Below, piece by piece: positions 36,088 to 45,638 of a stretch of DNA of 64,000 nt. Under the pieces are notes generated by a model. The model saw only the letters and a list, made by a program, of their open reading frames with translations. It made no database searches and was not told the origin of the DNA. The DNA lies in NCBI RefSeq assembly GCF_018607995.1, contig NZ_JABBAL010000015.1:1-64000 (forward strand). The letters are read 5' to 3'. The stretch comes from Planktotalea sp. GTDB lineage: Bacteria; Pseudomonadota; Alphaproteobacteria; Rhodobacterales; Rhodobacteraceae. Position 1 is the stretch's first letter, and every line of letters starts with the position of its first letter. Made by a program: the position numbers and the translations under genes.

Positions 36088-37470
36088 TCATTCTGCATTT
36101 GCGCCCAACGTACGAATCTCGCGTTGAGCGAACGGAATAAAAATCCCGTTTACTTCAACGTATCTCACAGAGCCAAGAACACAGCACCGCGCACGTTGGT
36201 CAGACCTTCCGTCGGGTCCATGATCCAAAAGCGTAGGATGTAATCAACGCTGCTGTCGCCGAACCCAACCACATGACACACAGGCGCGCGAGGCGTTCCA
36301 AGCACGCGGTTTACCGTTTGCGTCGCTTCAATCAGCAATGCGCGTATTTTGTGCGGATCATTGCCATAAGCTGTGCCAAAGAAGATATCGAGCCGCACAA
36401 AATCGGAGGAATGCGACCAATTGATTACTTGGCCGGTGATCAGATGTTCGTTCGAGATCAGGTAATTTTTACCATCGCGTGTAACCACACTGACGTATCG
36501 TACACCTGCGCGTTGATCCAGCCGAAGGTCTCCCCGATTGAAATCACGTCTCCCGGTTTTATCGATTTATCGAGCAGAATGATAATGCCGGACACAAGGT
36601 TGGAGACCATCTTTTGCAGACCAAAACCAAGGCCGACACCAATTGCGCATGTTGAAACGCGAGGCCAGTCAGGTCCAAACCAACCGTGCGTATACCAATA
36701 AAAAAGGCAGAGCCATAAAGCAGTTTTTGCAAGAACTCGATCGCAAGCACCTGTATGGACGGCGAAATTTCGTCGTTCTTGCGGATTGTGGCGGTGGACA
36801 CAGTTGAAATAAATTGCGCGCTCGCGAACAGGATCGCAAGGATTACCAATGCCTGCACGACGGTCCAAAGCGACAGGCGCATCGTGCCATGCTCGAACGT
36901 TATGTTTTCCAGCAGCTCTTGGGTTTCGTTCGTCAGGTTGACGATGCTCAACGTTACCCAAATCCAAGTGCCATAGCGGGTGATCGCGCGCAGTAGTGAG
37001 TTGTGAATAAAGCGCTTAACGAAAGCGACGAAAAACCAAATGTGGTTAGATTTGCGATGATCCCGATCAAATAGGAGAGCGAGGGCCATGTGATTTCGCG
37101 CATCACCAGCAAAGTGATCCAGATCAGCAAGACATAGACCAGCAAAAGCAAACGGCGATGCAACATCACAAGGATACGCATACGCCACGTCGGCCAGCCT
37201 TCGCGCGCGCATCCAATTGTGAAAGCGTGCTTTAAGTGGGGTTGTGAGAAAATACGCGACAACAAACACGCCAATCGCGATGGCGATTTGATATGCAATC
37301 CAAGGTTCCAGTAGGTTTTCGCTGAGGTTCTGTGCGATGTCTGCAAAAGAAAATGCGGCGTCGCGTAGATTATCCAAGGCGTCGGGGCAGGGTTTTTCAG
37401 CAACTACCGTCTTGGTCGCCTCAGATGTGTCTTGCTATTGCGCGTCGCTCACTGGACGAAAACTCGTCTG
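36088..37470 (-). pseudogene. MscS-family mechanosensitive channel, many lesions
   Basis: MscS-type channels release solutes on hypo-osmotic shock. Fragments in several frames together cover a whole protein: a periplasmic-like N-terminal part (DTSEATKTVVAEKPCPDALDN) preceded by a TAG near 37425, membrane segments in two frames (AIAIGVFVVAYFLTTP; then RRLLLLVYVLLIWITLLVM and ITWPSLSYLIGIIANL in a second frame; then [15 protein letters not shown] back in the first), the pore and beta domain [20 protein letters not shown] in a third, and [20 protein letters not shown] to GLTNVRGAVFLAL. After ALW the Trp codon is TGA. The natural C-terminus PFAQREIRTLG ends at 36088. At least five lesions; the exact 5' end is uncertain. 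Confidence 0.8.
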
Positions 37471-37522
37471 CTCAGGTATTTAGCCCAGGGTGTCGCGCAA
37501 ATGGCGACAGCACAAGTTAACG

Positions 37523-38365
37523 TTAACGCAAGGGTACACCCAAGATATCACGCGCTTGTTCCCATGTGGCAACGGGGCGTTCATATTTTTCACAAATAGC
37601 AACCGAGCGCGCAACAAGGGCTGCGTTGGAAGGTGCGAGTGTGGTGCGATCCAAACGCAGGTTGTCTTCTAACCCTGTGCGCGTGTGACCGCCTGCGGCA
37701 ATCGCCCATTCGTTCACAAGGATCTGACCGGCACCAACACCAGCGGCACACCAAGGTGCATCAGGCGCGCGGGCTTTCATCACATTGACGTAGAAATCAA
37801 ACACCTCTTTATCGACAGGCATGGCATTTTTTACACCCATCACGAACTGCACATAAAGCGTGCCATAAAGCAGACCGTCTTTGTGCATTTGTATCGCTTG
37901 TAAGATATGACTCAGATCGAAGGCTTCGATTTCAGGCGTCACTTTGTATTTGTGCATTTCCGCGGACAGCCACTTGATTAAGTCAGGGCTGTTTTCGTAG
38001 ACGCGCGCTGGGAAATTACATGACCCTACAGAGAGCGATGCCATATCAGGTTTTAAAGGCAACATTCCGCCGCGCTCTTCACCCGCGCCCGATCGCCCGC
38101 CTGTCGACATTTGAACGATCATGCCTGGACAGTGCTTTTGAATACCTTCTTTCAGGGCCGCGAACTTTTCGGGATCAGACGAGGGTGTTTCATTATCATT
38201 GCGTACATGGCAGTGCGCAATCGAAGCGCCTGCTTCGAAGGCCTCATGTGTGCTTTCAATTTGCTCAGCGACTGTAATTGGAACCGCAGGGTTGTTGGCT
38301 TTCTTGGGCACAGATCCTGTGATCGCAACGCAGATGATACAGGGTTTATTTGCATATTCGTTCAT
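37523..38365 (-). CDS. Beta-keto acid cleavage enzyme (BKACE, DUF849)
   Basis: A 280-residue enzyme of the DUF849/BKACE family, which uses acetyl-CoA to cleave beta-keto acids into acetoacetate and a CoA ester; 3-keto-5-aminohexanoate and dehydrocarnitine are known substrates. Conserved blocks are CVAITGSVPKKANNPAVPITVAEQIESTHEAFEAGASIAHCHVRN with the metal-binding His pair, STGGRSGAGEERGGMLPLKPDMASLSVGSCNF with the active-site Glu, and GVGAGQILVNEWAIAAGGHTRTGLEDN. ATG 38365 has AGGGG upstream and fits the family N-terminus. It is 29 bases downstream of the formylglycine-enzyme gene, so the two form an operon. The substrate is undetermined. Confidence 0.9.
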   Translation of the reverse strand: MNEYANKPCIICVAITGSVPKKANNPAVPITVAEQIESTHEAFEAGASIAHCHVRNDNETPSSDPEKFAALKEGIQKHCPGMIVQMSTGGRSGAGEERGGMLPLKPDMASLSVGSCNFPARVYENSPDLIKWLSAEMHKYKVTPEIEAFDLSHILQAIQMHKDGLLYGTLYVQFVMGVKNAMPVDKEVFDFYVNVMKARAPDAPWCAAGVGAGQILVNEWAIAAGGHTRTGLEDNLRLDRTTLAPSNAALVARSVAICEKYERPVATWEQARDILGVPLR

Positions 38366-38394
38366 AGGTTTGCCCCTGATCTGATTTTTCTCGA

Positions 38395-39336
38395 TTACAC
38401 CGCATCCCAAACGATGCGAAACCCGTGATGTGGCGTTGCGCTATCGGGTGATGTGCCCGAGCGTGCCGCGATGCGATACCGATAGCAATAACTTTTGTGG
38501 CACAGGAAAGAACCACCTTTCGACAGTTTGAACCCCTTCATCTGCGCCAACCGCCGCTTCACATCCTTTTTGAGCGACTGAACATGGTAGGCATCGCTGG
38601 TCCATTCCCAGACATTGCCGACCATATTGAACAACCCATAGGTATTCGGCTCAAACGAACGCGCAGGCGCCGTGCGTTGATAGCCATCCGCACACGTGTT
38701 GATATTGGGGAAATCGCCTTGCCAAATGTTGCAGGGCGTATAGCTTTTTTCCTCGGGCTCTTGATCGCCCCAAGGAAATTTTACGTCACCCAAGCCACCG
38801 CGTGCCGCATGTTCCCATTCGGCTTCTGTCGGAAGGCGGCCACCCACCCAAGCCGCGTATGCACGCGCATCGCGCCATGACATTTGCACGACAGGATGAT
38901 CGGGATCCCAAGCTGCTGCATAAGTGTTGGGGCCATTTATGTCGCGCCAGTTTGCCCCATCAACGCGGCGCCACCATTCCACACCAGGTACAGCTTGGGT
39001 CGGGCCGATCTCTTTCGCGATGTCGCTGTAAAAGACGAAGGACCAGCCGAAGTCCTCGGCTTCGGTCATATATCCTGTTGCGTCAATAAACGCTTTGAAC
39101 TGCGCGTTAGTAACTGTGGTTACGCCACACGAAAACCCGCGCAGGCGCTTGCTGCGCAACGGTGCTTCCCCATCATTGGGGATCTGCGGCGTTGCAGTTC
39201 CATAAACGCTGCGCGCAGCTGGGATTGCAACAGTGTCAAAGTCATCAACTGTGCGGGCGGCGATGATCTTGGCGCTTGGCGTGTTTCGAGGTGGTGCATT
39301 GCGTGATGCGCCGCAACATGTGGCTTTAATGGTCAT
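38395..39336 (-). CDS. Formylglycine-generating enzyme (sulfatase-modifying factor)
   Basis: A 313-residue enzyme that oxidises a cysteine of type I sulfatases to the catalytic formylglycine. The FGE-sulfatase fold shows WWRRVDGANWRDI, HPVVQMSWRDARAYAAWVGGRLPTEAEWEHAARGG, YGLFNMVGNVWEWTSDAY and, decisively, KGGSFLCHKSYCYRYRIAAR with the redox/copper cysteine pair of true FGE. Many FGE-like proteins lack this pair. No sulfatase gene with a CxPxR box is seen in the window, so its partner must be elsewhere. ATG 39336 is chosen; the frame extends to 39399. It diverges from the SDR gene and leads the operon with the BKACE gene. Confidence 0.92.
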   Translation of the reverse strand: MTIKATCCGASRNAPPRNTPSAKIIAARTVDDFDTVAIPAARSVYGTATPQIPNDGEAPLRSKRLRGFSCGVTTVTNAQFKAFIDATGYMTEAEDFGWSFVFYSDIAKEIGPTQAVPGVEWWRRVDGANWRDINGPNTYAAAWDPDHPVVQMSWRDARAYAAWVGGRLPTEAEWEHAARGGLGDVKFPWGDQEPEEKSYTPCNIWQGDFPNINTCADGYQRTAPARSFEPNTYGLFNMVGNVWEWTSDAYHVQSLKKDVKRRLAQMKGFKLSKGGSFLCHKSYCYRYRIAARSGTSPDSATPHHGFRIVWDAV

Positions 39337-39436
39337 AATTGCTTTACGTCTGAGGATGGTCGCAGGTATTACTAGAGCGCTTGCAAAAGAAACGCGCAAG
39401 GGGTCCAGTGTTGATCATCACTTAAGGGGGCAAAAA

Positions 39437-40201
39437 ATGCGAGCATTGATTACAGGCGCAGCGACTGGCATCGGGGCTGCGACAAGTCAAAAACTCAAGG
39501 CAGCAGGCTACGAAGTCACGGCGTTTGATATTGTAGAACCCACTGGTGTGGATCACTGGATCAAAGTGGATATGTCTGATCCCGACGCCATCGATACAGC
39601 GGTATCAAAGCTGTCTGGCACATTTGAATGCTTAGTGAACAACGCAGGTGTGCCTCCGCGCGAGGGGCTTATGAAAACGGTTCTCGCAGTGAATTATCTG
39701 GGCTTGGTGCGGTTGACGGGCGCGGTTGAGCCGATGTTGAAACAAAGGGGCGCAATCGTGAATGTTGCCTCGCGCGCAGGGGCTGCTTGGCGTGCCAACA
39801 TCGACCAAGTGAAAGCGCTGATGGCCTTGGAAAATGTGACAGCGCTGGATGATTTCATTACCAATCAAGATATCGACTACGTTCGCGCCTACGATCTCAC
39901 CAAAGAAGCGGTCGTCGTTTGGGGCATCTCCAATACAGAACGTTTGCTCGCTAAATCACTGCGCGTGAATTCCGTTAGCCCGGCGGCGGTGAGCACGGGC
40001 ATCTTGGATGATTTCGAAGCTGCCTTTGGGGATCGCATGACAAAAAATGTCGCGCGCGTTGGTCGTCCCGGCTACCCCGAAGAAATCGCTGACGTTATCC
40101 TCTATTTGATCAGCGCTGAAAGTGGCTGGATCAAAGGCCAAGACATCACCATTGACGGTGGTATGTCGGCCTTGGGGACTAGTGGGCAGTTGGGGCTGTA
40201 A
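39437..40201 (+). CDS. Short-chain dehydrogenase/reductase (3-alpha-hydroxysteroid dehydrogenase-like)
   Basis: A 254-residue NAD(P)-dependent oxidoreductase. MRALITGAATGIGAAT supplies the TGxxxGIG cofactor motif, NNAG the structural motif, Ser in NVASRAGAA and the YDLTKEA block the catalytic Ser-Tyr-Lys. The long insert between NVASRAG and YDLTK and the C-terminal GYPEEIADVILYLISAESGWIKGQDITIDGG fit the short 3-alpha-HSD/carbonyl reductase type. ATG 39437 has AAGGGGG upstream; the longer frame from 39233 would overlap the FGE gene. It diverges from the FGE gene. Its substrate is unknown; a keto or hydroxy acid linked to the BKACE is a possibility only. Confidence 0.85.
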   Translation: MRALITGAATGIGAATSQKLKAAGYEVTAFDIVEPTGVDHWIKVDMSDPDAIDTAVSKLSGTFECLVNNAGVPPREGLMKTVLAVNYLGLVRLTGAVEPMLKQRGAIVNVASRAGAAWRANIDQVKALMALENVTALDDFITNQDIDYVRAYDLTKEAVVVWGISNTERLLAKSLRVNSVSPAAVSTGILDDFEAAFGDRMTKNVARVGRPGYPEEIADVILYLISAESGWIKGQDITIDGGMSALGTSGQLGL

Positions 40202-40262
40202 GCCTACCCGCGCAAAAGGTTCCCCCTTGAACGAAGGGGTTTGCCTGTGTATTTGGAAGTTT

Positions 40263-40352
40263 ATGAAACAAGTTTTCGATCTGAACGAGCACGCGCGTTT
40301 ACGCGAACGCTTTTACGGCGCATCACGCGCTGTGCTGGCCCGACTACCCTAA
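40263..40352 (+). CDS. Possible small open frame upstream of leuC
   Basis: A 29-codon frame (MKQVFDLNEHARLRERFY...) with ATG at 40263, between the SDR gene and leuC. The amino acid composition is plausible for a coding frame and it ends about 70 bases before the leuC start. Whether it is translated is unknown; it is not a leucine-rich leader peptide, so it is not a classical leu attenuator. Confidence 0.3.
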   Translation: MKQVFDLNEHARLRERFYGASRAVLARLP

Positions 40353-40422
40353 GTCCGCTTTGATCTGGCAGCTTTTGCGCTGCGCCAAATTCCTATAGCT
40401 AACAATGACGGGAGTGGACCAA

Positions 40423-41829
40423 ATGTCCCCCAAAACGATCTATGACAAAATCTGGGATGCGCATGTCGCGCATGAAGCGGAAGATGGCACATGCCTTCTT
40501 TATATCGACCGCCACCTTGTGCACGAAGTGACCTCGCCGCAGGCCTTTGAAGGTTTGCGCATGACGGGCCGTACGGTGCGCGCACCTGACAAGACAATCG
40601 CTGTGCCGGATCACAACGTACCGACAACCGCAGGTCGTGATGATCCAAAGAACATGACAGAAGACAGCGCCATTCAGGTCGCCGCCCTTGATACGAACGC
40701 GAAAGAGTTCGGCATTCACTACTATCCTGTCTCTGACGTGCGTCAAGGGATCGTGCATATCGTTGGACCAGAGCAGGGTTGGACCCTTCCTGGGATGACT
40801 GTTGTTTGTGGTGATTCCCACACAGCGACGCATGGCGCGTTTGGTGCTTTGGCACATGGTATCGGCACGTCTGAGGTGGAGCATGTTCTGGCGACGCAAA
40901 CGCTGATCCAGAAGAAATCCAAGAACATGAAGGTCGAGATCACAGGCAAATTGAAGCCGGGTGTGACCGCGAAAGACATCACCATGTCCGTGATTGGTGA
41001 AACTGGTACAGCTGGTGGTACTGGCTACGTCATCGAGTATTGCGGTGAAGCGATCCGTGACCTTTCCATGGAAGGCCGCATGACTGTTTGCAACATGGCG
41101 ATTGAGGGCGGTGCGCGTGCAGGGCTTATCGCGCCTGATGAGAAAACCTACGAATATTGCAAAGGACGCCCCCACGCCCCAAAAGGCGCAGAGTGGGAAG
41201 CGGCTGAAACATACTGGCGCACGCTCTTTACCGATGAAGGTGCGCACTTTGATAAAGTCGTGACTTTGAACGGTGCGGATATCGAGCCTAGTGTGACTTG
41301 GGGCACATCCCCAGAGGATGTTTTGCCAATCTCTGGTGTGGTTCCGTTCCCGTCCGATTTCGAGGGTGGCAAGGTTGAAGCGGCGCAGCGCGCGCTTGAT
41401 TACATGGGCCTTACACCCGGACAAAAGCTGACGGATATCGAGATCGATACAGTCTTTATCGGCTCTTGCACCAACGGCCGTATTGAGGATTTCCGCGCAG
41501 TTGCGGAAGTTGTCAAAGGCAAGAAGATCAAAGAAGGCATGCGCGCGATGATCGTGCCGGGCTCCGGCCTCGTGCGTGCTCAAGCTGAGGAAGAGGGCCT
41601 CGCGGATATTTTCCGTGAAGCTGGCTTTGATTGGCGTCTCGCAGGTTGTTCTATGTGCCTCGCGATGAACCCGGATCAGCTCTCTGAGCATGAGCGCTGT
41701 GCCGCAACCTCCAACCGTAACTTTGAAGGCCGTCAAGGCTACAAAGGGCGCACGCATCTTGTATCGCCTGCGATGGCTGCGGCTGCTGCACTTACGGGTC
41801 GTCTCACTGACATTCGTGAGCTGGTCTAA
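40423..41829 (+). CDS. leuC: 3-isopropylmalate dehydratase large subunit
   Basis: LeuC forms with LeuD the isomerase that converts 2-isopropylmalate to 3-isopropylmalate. The 468-residue protein of the aconitase family has [31 protein letters not shown], and the [4Fe-4S] ligands in [12 protein letters not shown] and [13 protein letters not shown], all intact. Alternative starts are ATG 40405 and ATG 40423; the latter has GGGAG at 40410-40414 and gives the normal N-terminus [15 protein letters not shown] small exported-protein gene and leuD follow on the same strand. Confidence 0.96.
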   Translation: MSPKTIYDKIWDAHVAHEAEDGTCLLYIDRHLVHEVTSPQAFEGLRMTGRTVRAPDKTIAVPDHNVPTTAGRDDPKNMTEDSAIQVAALDTNAKEFGIHYYPVSDVRQGIVHIVGPEQGWTLPGMTVVCGDSHTATHGAFGALAHGIGTSEVEHVLATQTLIQKKSKNMKVEITGKLKPGVTAKDITMSVIGETGTAGGTGYVIEYCGEAIRDLSMEGRMTVCNMAIEGGARAGLIAPDEKTYEYCKGRPHAPKGAEWEAAETYWRTLFTDEGAHFDKVVTLNGADIEPSVTWGTSPEDVLPISGVVPFPSDFEGGKVEAAQRALDYMGLTPGQKLTDIEIDTVFIGSCTNGRIEDFRAVAEVVKGKKIKEGMRAMIVPGSGLVRAQAEEEGLADIFREAGFDWRLAGCSMCLAMNPDQLSEHERCAATSNRNFEGRQGYKGRTHLVSPAMAAAAALTGRLTDIRELV

Positions 41830-42159
41830 ATGAAACGGCGTGGTTTTCTTCAATTGCTGGGGAGTGCGATGAGTGCGCCCCTTATGTCTGCTCTACCAGC
41901 GGGCGCGGCTGCTGTGGGAATGGCTTCTAAAGCAGCTTACCCTGCTTTGGCGATGAAGATGGCACTGGATCAAGCTAAACACCGCGTGAATTTCTCGGTG
42001 TTTAGCATGGCGCAGCAATTGGGCCTCGGAATTGATCAGGCGAATGCGTTGATGGTTAATCTGTCAAAGCAAGGTGTTGTTGGTCCGATCCAAGGGCGTC
42101 CAAATCAGGGTGCTGGGCGCGGAGCCAGTTTTGGCAACGTCCTGAGGGCAGCATCGTAG
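41830..42159 (+). CDS. Small exported protein between leuC and leuD
   Basis: A 109-residue protein beginning [30 protein letters not shown], a possible twin-arginine-type or Sec signal (the RR is followed by G and F). The mature part ([47 protein letters not shown]) has no recognised domain. It starts one base after the leuC stop, so it is translationally coupled. Its position between leuC and leuD is what I remember from other roseobacters, which suggests a conserved but unnamed gene. The function is unknown. Confidence 0.65.
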   Translation: MKRRGFLQLLGSAMSAPLMSALPAGAAAVGMASKAAYPALAMKMALDQAKHRVNFSVFSMAQQLGLGIDQANALMVNLSKQGVVGPIQGRPNQGAGRGASFGNVLRAAS

Positions 42160-42263
42160 CAAGTCAAACGGCAGCGCGCGATCTGAAAGAGGCCATGCAA
42201 CCACGCACACAAGATACTCCAAACAGCACTGCGGACCGCGCAGATGCGACAAAGGAAACGACA

Positions 42264-42869
42264 ATGGAAAAATTCGAAAACCTCTCAGGTATTGCGGCAC
42301 CCATGCCGCTGGTGAATATCGACACGGACATGATCATTCCGAAAGTGTTCTTGAAAACGATCAAACGTTCTGGCCTTGGTGTGAACCTCTTTGACGAGAT
42401 GCGCTTTGACCGCCAAGGTAACGAGATTGAGGACTTCGTTCTCAACAAGCCAGCCTACCGCGATGCGCAGATCATCGTGGCTGGCGACAACTTTGGCTGT
42501 GGCTCCTCGCGTGAGCACGCGCCATGGGCTCTGGCGGATTTCGGTATTAAATCCGTGATCTCCACCAGCTTCGCGGACATCTTCTATAACAACTGCTTCA
42601 AAAACGGCATCTTGCCAATCGTTCTGCCACAAGAGGCAGTGGACGTGTTGATGAAGGACGCGGAGAAAGGCGCGAACGCGCGTATGGACATTGATCTGGT
42701 TGCACAGACTGTGACCACGTCTGATGGCGAAGTGTTCTCGTTTGAGCTTGATAGCTTCAAAAAGCACTGCCTTGCGGAAGGCCTTGATGACATTGGCCTG
42801 ACCATGGAAAAGGCTAGCGCAATTGACACGTTTGAGGCGTCGGCATCTGCTGCACGCCCATGGGTCTAA
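42264..42869 (+). CDS. leuD: 3-isopropylmalate dehydratase small subunit
   Basis: LeuD is the swivelling small subunit of isopropylmalate isomerase. The 201-residue protein has [27 protein letters not shown] at the start, then [22 protein letters not shown] and [21 protein letters not shown], the full family signature. ATG 42264 with AAAGGAAA upstream is chosen over the longer frame from 42195. A gap of about 100 bases separates it from the small exported protein gene. Confidence 0.96.
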   Translation: MEKFENLSGIAAPMPLVNIDTDMIIPKVFLKTIKRSGLGVNLFDEMRFDRQGNEIEDFVLNKPAYRDAQIIVAGDNFGCGSSREHAPWALADFGIKSVISTSFADIFYNNCFKNGILPIVLPQEAVDVLMKDAEKGANARMDIDLVAQTVTTSDGEVFSFELDSFKKHCLAEGLDDIGLTMEKASAIDTFEASASAARPWV

Positions 42870-43130
42870 GCGCACATTAAGTGAAGTAATTTAGAAAGAG
42901 GCTGCCGCGCGTGGCCTCTCTCAAGCCTACCTTGGTTAACCGTGTTTAAGGAAAACCACCTCGCGATTTTTTTCATATATTTCAGAAAGCCGAGGCTGTA
43001 GGGATGACTTCTACATGAAATAAAACATGTAGTGCATTGATTTTAAATCGCCTTTTTTACGCACTGAAAGTGACGCAATCTCGCACCAGTTTCTCCCTCA
43101 TTTGGCCTATTTGATTAAGCATGTTGATGT
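42870..43130. other. Intergenic region after leuD
   Basis: About 260 AT-richer bases. It includes a short dyad CTACATG ... CATGTAG near 43010-43031 and T-rich runs. I see no gene. The following LysR remnant suggests that a gene upstream of leuB was lost here. Confidence 0.3.
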
Positions 43131-43415
43131 CACAGCTTGAGAAGTTGACTCGATCATACGGTCGTTGTCTATGATCGCGATGATCAGAACACCTATTGGG
43201 CATTGGTGCGTGCTGGATGCGGCATCGGCTTCACGCAACAGTCCTTTGCGAGTGCGGATCCAACGGCACAACGATTGTTGCCCGAGGTGGACTTGCCCAC
43301 GCTGCCTATCTGGCTTGCAGCACCTGAGGCCATGCGATCTACCCCTCGGATCAAACGGGTTTGGGACTCGCTGGAGGCAGGGATCACTGCGCGCTTCGAG
43401 CTGGCCAAAGCTTGA
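43131..43415 (+). pseudogene. LysR-family regulator, C-terminal remnant
   Basis: A short frame reads VVYDRDDQNTYWALVRAGCGIGFTQQSFASADPTAQRLLPEVDLPTLPIWLAAPEAMRSTPRIKRVWDSLEAG and stops at 43413-43415. This is the end of the inducer-binding domain of LysR-type regulators, including the last lobe and the C-terminal helix. A stop codon lies just upstream, and there is no DNA-binding helix-turn-helix. The 5' two thirds of the gene are gone. It lies between leuD and leuB. Confidence 0.75.
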
Positions 43416-43476
43416 CCCGACGCGCCCTACTCGCTAGGGCGATGCGCAACAGATTAACCCATTCAGGAACAACGCT

Positions 43477-44580
43477 ATGAGCAACCCATCTCTCCTAATT
43501 CTGGCCGGTGACGGCATTGGTCCCGAAGTTATGGCGCAGGTTCAGCGCATCATTGGATGGTACGGCGACAAGCGTGGTCTGAATTTTGACGTGAGCGAAG
43601 ACCTTGTGGGCGGTGCAGCGTATGATGCACACGGCATGCCTTTGCACGACGACACGATGGCCAAAGCGCTAGAAGCGGACGCGGTCCTACTCGGTGCTGT
43701 GGGTGGTCCGAAATACGACGATCTGGATTTCTCCGTAAAGCCTGAGCGTGGTTTGCTGCGTCTTCGCAAGGAAATGGATCTCTTTTCCAACCTGCGCCCC
43801 GCACAGTGCTTTGATGCGCTTGCGGATTTCTCGTCTTTGAAGACAGAATTGGTCGCGGGTCTGGATATCATGATCGTACGCGAACTGACGTCCGGTGTTT
43901 ATTTTGGTGAACCACGCGGCATCTTTGAAGTTGGTAACGAGCGCGTTGGCATCAACACGCAGCGCTATACGGAAGCTGAGATTGAGCGCGGCGCGCGTTC
44001 TGCGTTTGAGCTGGCGATGCGCCGCAACAAAAAGCTCTGCTCCATGGAGAAAGCCAACGTGATGGAGAGCGGCATTCTTTGGCGCGAGGTCGTCACAGAG
44101 GTGTCCAAGGATTATCCAGAGGTAAAGCTGTCCCACATGTATGCCGACAACGGTGCGATGCAGCTGGTGCGTGCCCCTAAACAGTTCGATGTGATCTACA
44201 CGGACAATCTGTTCGGCGACATCTTGAGCGATTGCGCAGCGATGTTGACGGGTTCTCTTGGTATGCTTCCATCCGCTTCCCTTGGTGCGCCGATGGAAAA
44301 TGGTCGTCCGAAAGCATTGTATGAGCCGGTACACGGCTCCGCACCGGACATTACAGGTCAAGGCAAAGCCAACCCATCTGCCTGTATCCTGAGCTTCGCG
44401 ATGGCGCTGCGTTACAGCTTTGATCAGGGCGCAGAGGCGGATCGTTTGGAAGCGGCTGTTGAAAAAGTGCTCGCCGATGGCGTGCGCACTGCGGACTTGA
44501 TGCAGGCCAACGATGGCACGCCTGTGAGCACAACAGAAATGGGCGATGCGATCCTCGCAGCACTCGACGCATCGCTATAA
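43477..44580 (+). CDS. leuB: 3-isopropylmalate dehydrogenase
   Basis: LeuB oxidatively decarboxylates 3-isopropylmalate in leucine synthesis, using NAD. The 367-residue protein has [16 protein letters not shown] at the start, [13 protein letters not shown], the loop [13 protein letters not shown] and [33 protein letters not shown]-type segment (reading [14 protein letters not shown]), and [17 protein letters not shown]. All are complete. AGGAACA precedes the ATG. It is separated from leuD by the LysR remnant. Confidence 0.96.
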   Translation: MSNPSLLILAGDGIGPEVMAQVQRIIGWYGDKRGLNFDVSEDLVGGAAYDAHGMPLHDDTMAKALEADAVLLGAVGGPKYDDLDFSVKPERGLLRLRKEMDLFSNLRPAQCFDALADFSSLKTELVAGLDIMIVRELTSGVYFGEPRGIFEVGNERVGINTQRYTEAEIERGARSAFELAMRRNKKLCSMEKANVMESGILWREVVTEVSKDYPEVKLSHMYADNGAMQLVRAPKQFDVIYTDNLFGDILSDCAAMLTGSLGMLPSASLGAPMENGRPKALYEPVHGSAPDITGQGKANPSACILSFAMALRYSFDQGAEADRLEAAVEKVLADGVRTADLMQANDGTPVSTTEMGDAILAALDASL

Positions 44581-44684
44581 GCGTTTCGTTAATGAAAGCA
44601 GCTAAGGCGGGCTTAAGCGCTTGCCTTAGTATCCCAATCTCGTGATGTTTGTGGTAATTCCGATTTAGCGAACGAGGCCGGAAC

Positions 44685-45638
44685 ATGGGCAGCAACATAA
44701 CAAGCGCATTGCTTGCGTTGCTCGCGTTCGCGATCTTCGCCACGCATGATGTGATCGTGAAAATCCTTGGCGCTGATTATTCGCCGATCCAGATCATCGT
44801 CTTCTCTGTCCTTTTCGCCTTTCCTTGGGTCACATTGATGCTGATCCGTGATGCAAATTCAGGAAACTTGCGCCCGCGTCATCCCTATTGGACCGCCTTT
44901 CGCACATTCGCGACGACCCTCACGGGTGTGTCCGCCTATTACGCTTTCTCGACGCTGCCGCTTGCGCAGGTCTATGCGATCCTATTTGCGACGCCTTTGT
45001 TGATCACAATTCTCGCTATTCCGATTCTTGGGGAGACGGTTAGAACGCACCGTTGGGTTGCTGTTCTCGTGGGGCTTGGCGGCGTTCTGGTCGTGCTGAA
45101 ACCTGGGGCGCAAGATCCGACGCTTGGCCATGCGGCGGCTTTGGTGGCTGCATTCGGGAGTGCATTTGCGTCCATTATTGTGCGCAAGATTGGCAAGGAT
45201 GAACGCAGCATTGTGTTACTTATTTTCCCGATGATGGCAAATTTCGTGCTCATGGGCGCGCTATTGGGGTTTGTCTACAAACCCATGCCGGTTGAGCACA
45301 TGGGCAGCATCGCGTTGATGTCACTTATGGTGCTGCTTGCGTCCTCCTTAGTGATTGCAGCTTATAGGGAAGGGGAGGCGGTGGTGGTCGCGCCGATGCA
45401 ATATTCGCAGATCATCTGGGCAAGCGTTTTTGGAGTTCTGATGTTCAACGAAACCATGGACAGCGCCACGATCTTGGGCGCAGCAATTATCATTGGCAGT
45501 GGTATCTACATCACGCTGCGCGAAGGGCGCGCGAATGCATCTGAGAACACGCCAGTCCTGCGTACGCGCACACGTACAGAGACGGGGACAAGCCTGCGGA
45601 TTGGCCCGCTCATTCGGGCGCGAAAAAAGTGCGGTTAG
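44685..45638 (+). CDS. DMT-superfamily transporter (EamA type)
   Basis: A 317-residue membrane protein with ten hydrophobic helices in two EamA repeats. The first repeat starts ITSALLALLAFAIFATHDVIVKILGADY, the second starts AAALVAAFGSAFASIIVRKIG. Motifs such as AFSTLPLAQVYAILFATPLLITILAIPILGE are typical of metabolite exporters in this family. The C-terminal tail is basic and cytoplasmic. The substrate is not evident. The stop is directly followed (zero gap) by the SGNH hydrolase gene. Confidence 0.85.
   Translation: MGSNITSALLALLAFAIFATHDVIVKILGADYSPIQIIVFSVLFAFPWVTLMLIRDANSGNLRPRHPYWTAFRTFATTLTGVSAYYAFSTLPLAQVYAILFATPLLITILAIPILGETVRTHRWVAVLVGLGGVLVVLKPGAQDPTLGHAAALVAAFGSAFASIIVRKIGKDERSIVLLIFPMMANFVLMGALLGFVYKPMPVEHMGSIALMSLMVLLASSLVIAAYREGEAVVVAPMQYSQIIWASVFGVLMFNETMDSATILGAAIIIGSGIYITLREGRANASENTPVLRTRTRTETGTSLRIGPLIRARKKCG

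Noticed and set aside
17871-37470. Recoding of TAA or TAG as sense codons in this genome
   Set aside because: TAA and TAG end many intact genes (for example dapD, gpmI, dxs region), and essential genes have no in-frame TAA or TAG. The affected loci also carry frameshifts and deletions.
40399-41853. A 484-residue open frame on the minus strand opposite leuC
   Set aside because: It mirrors the codon structure of leuC, is unlike any known protein, and has no ribosome site or fitting neighbours.
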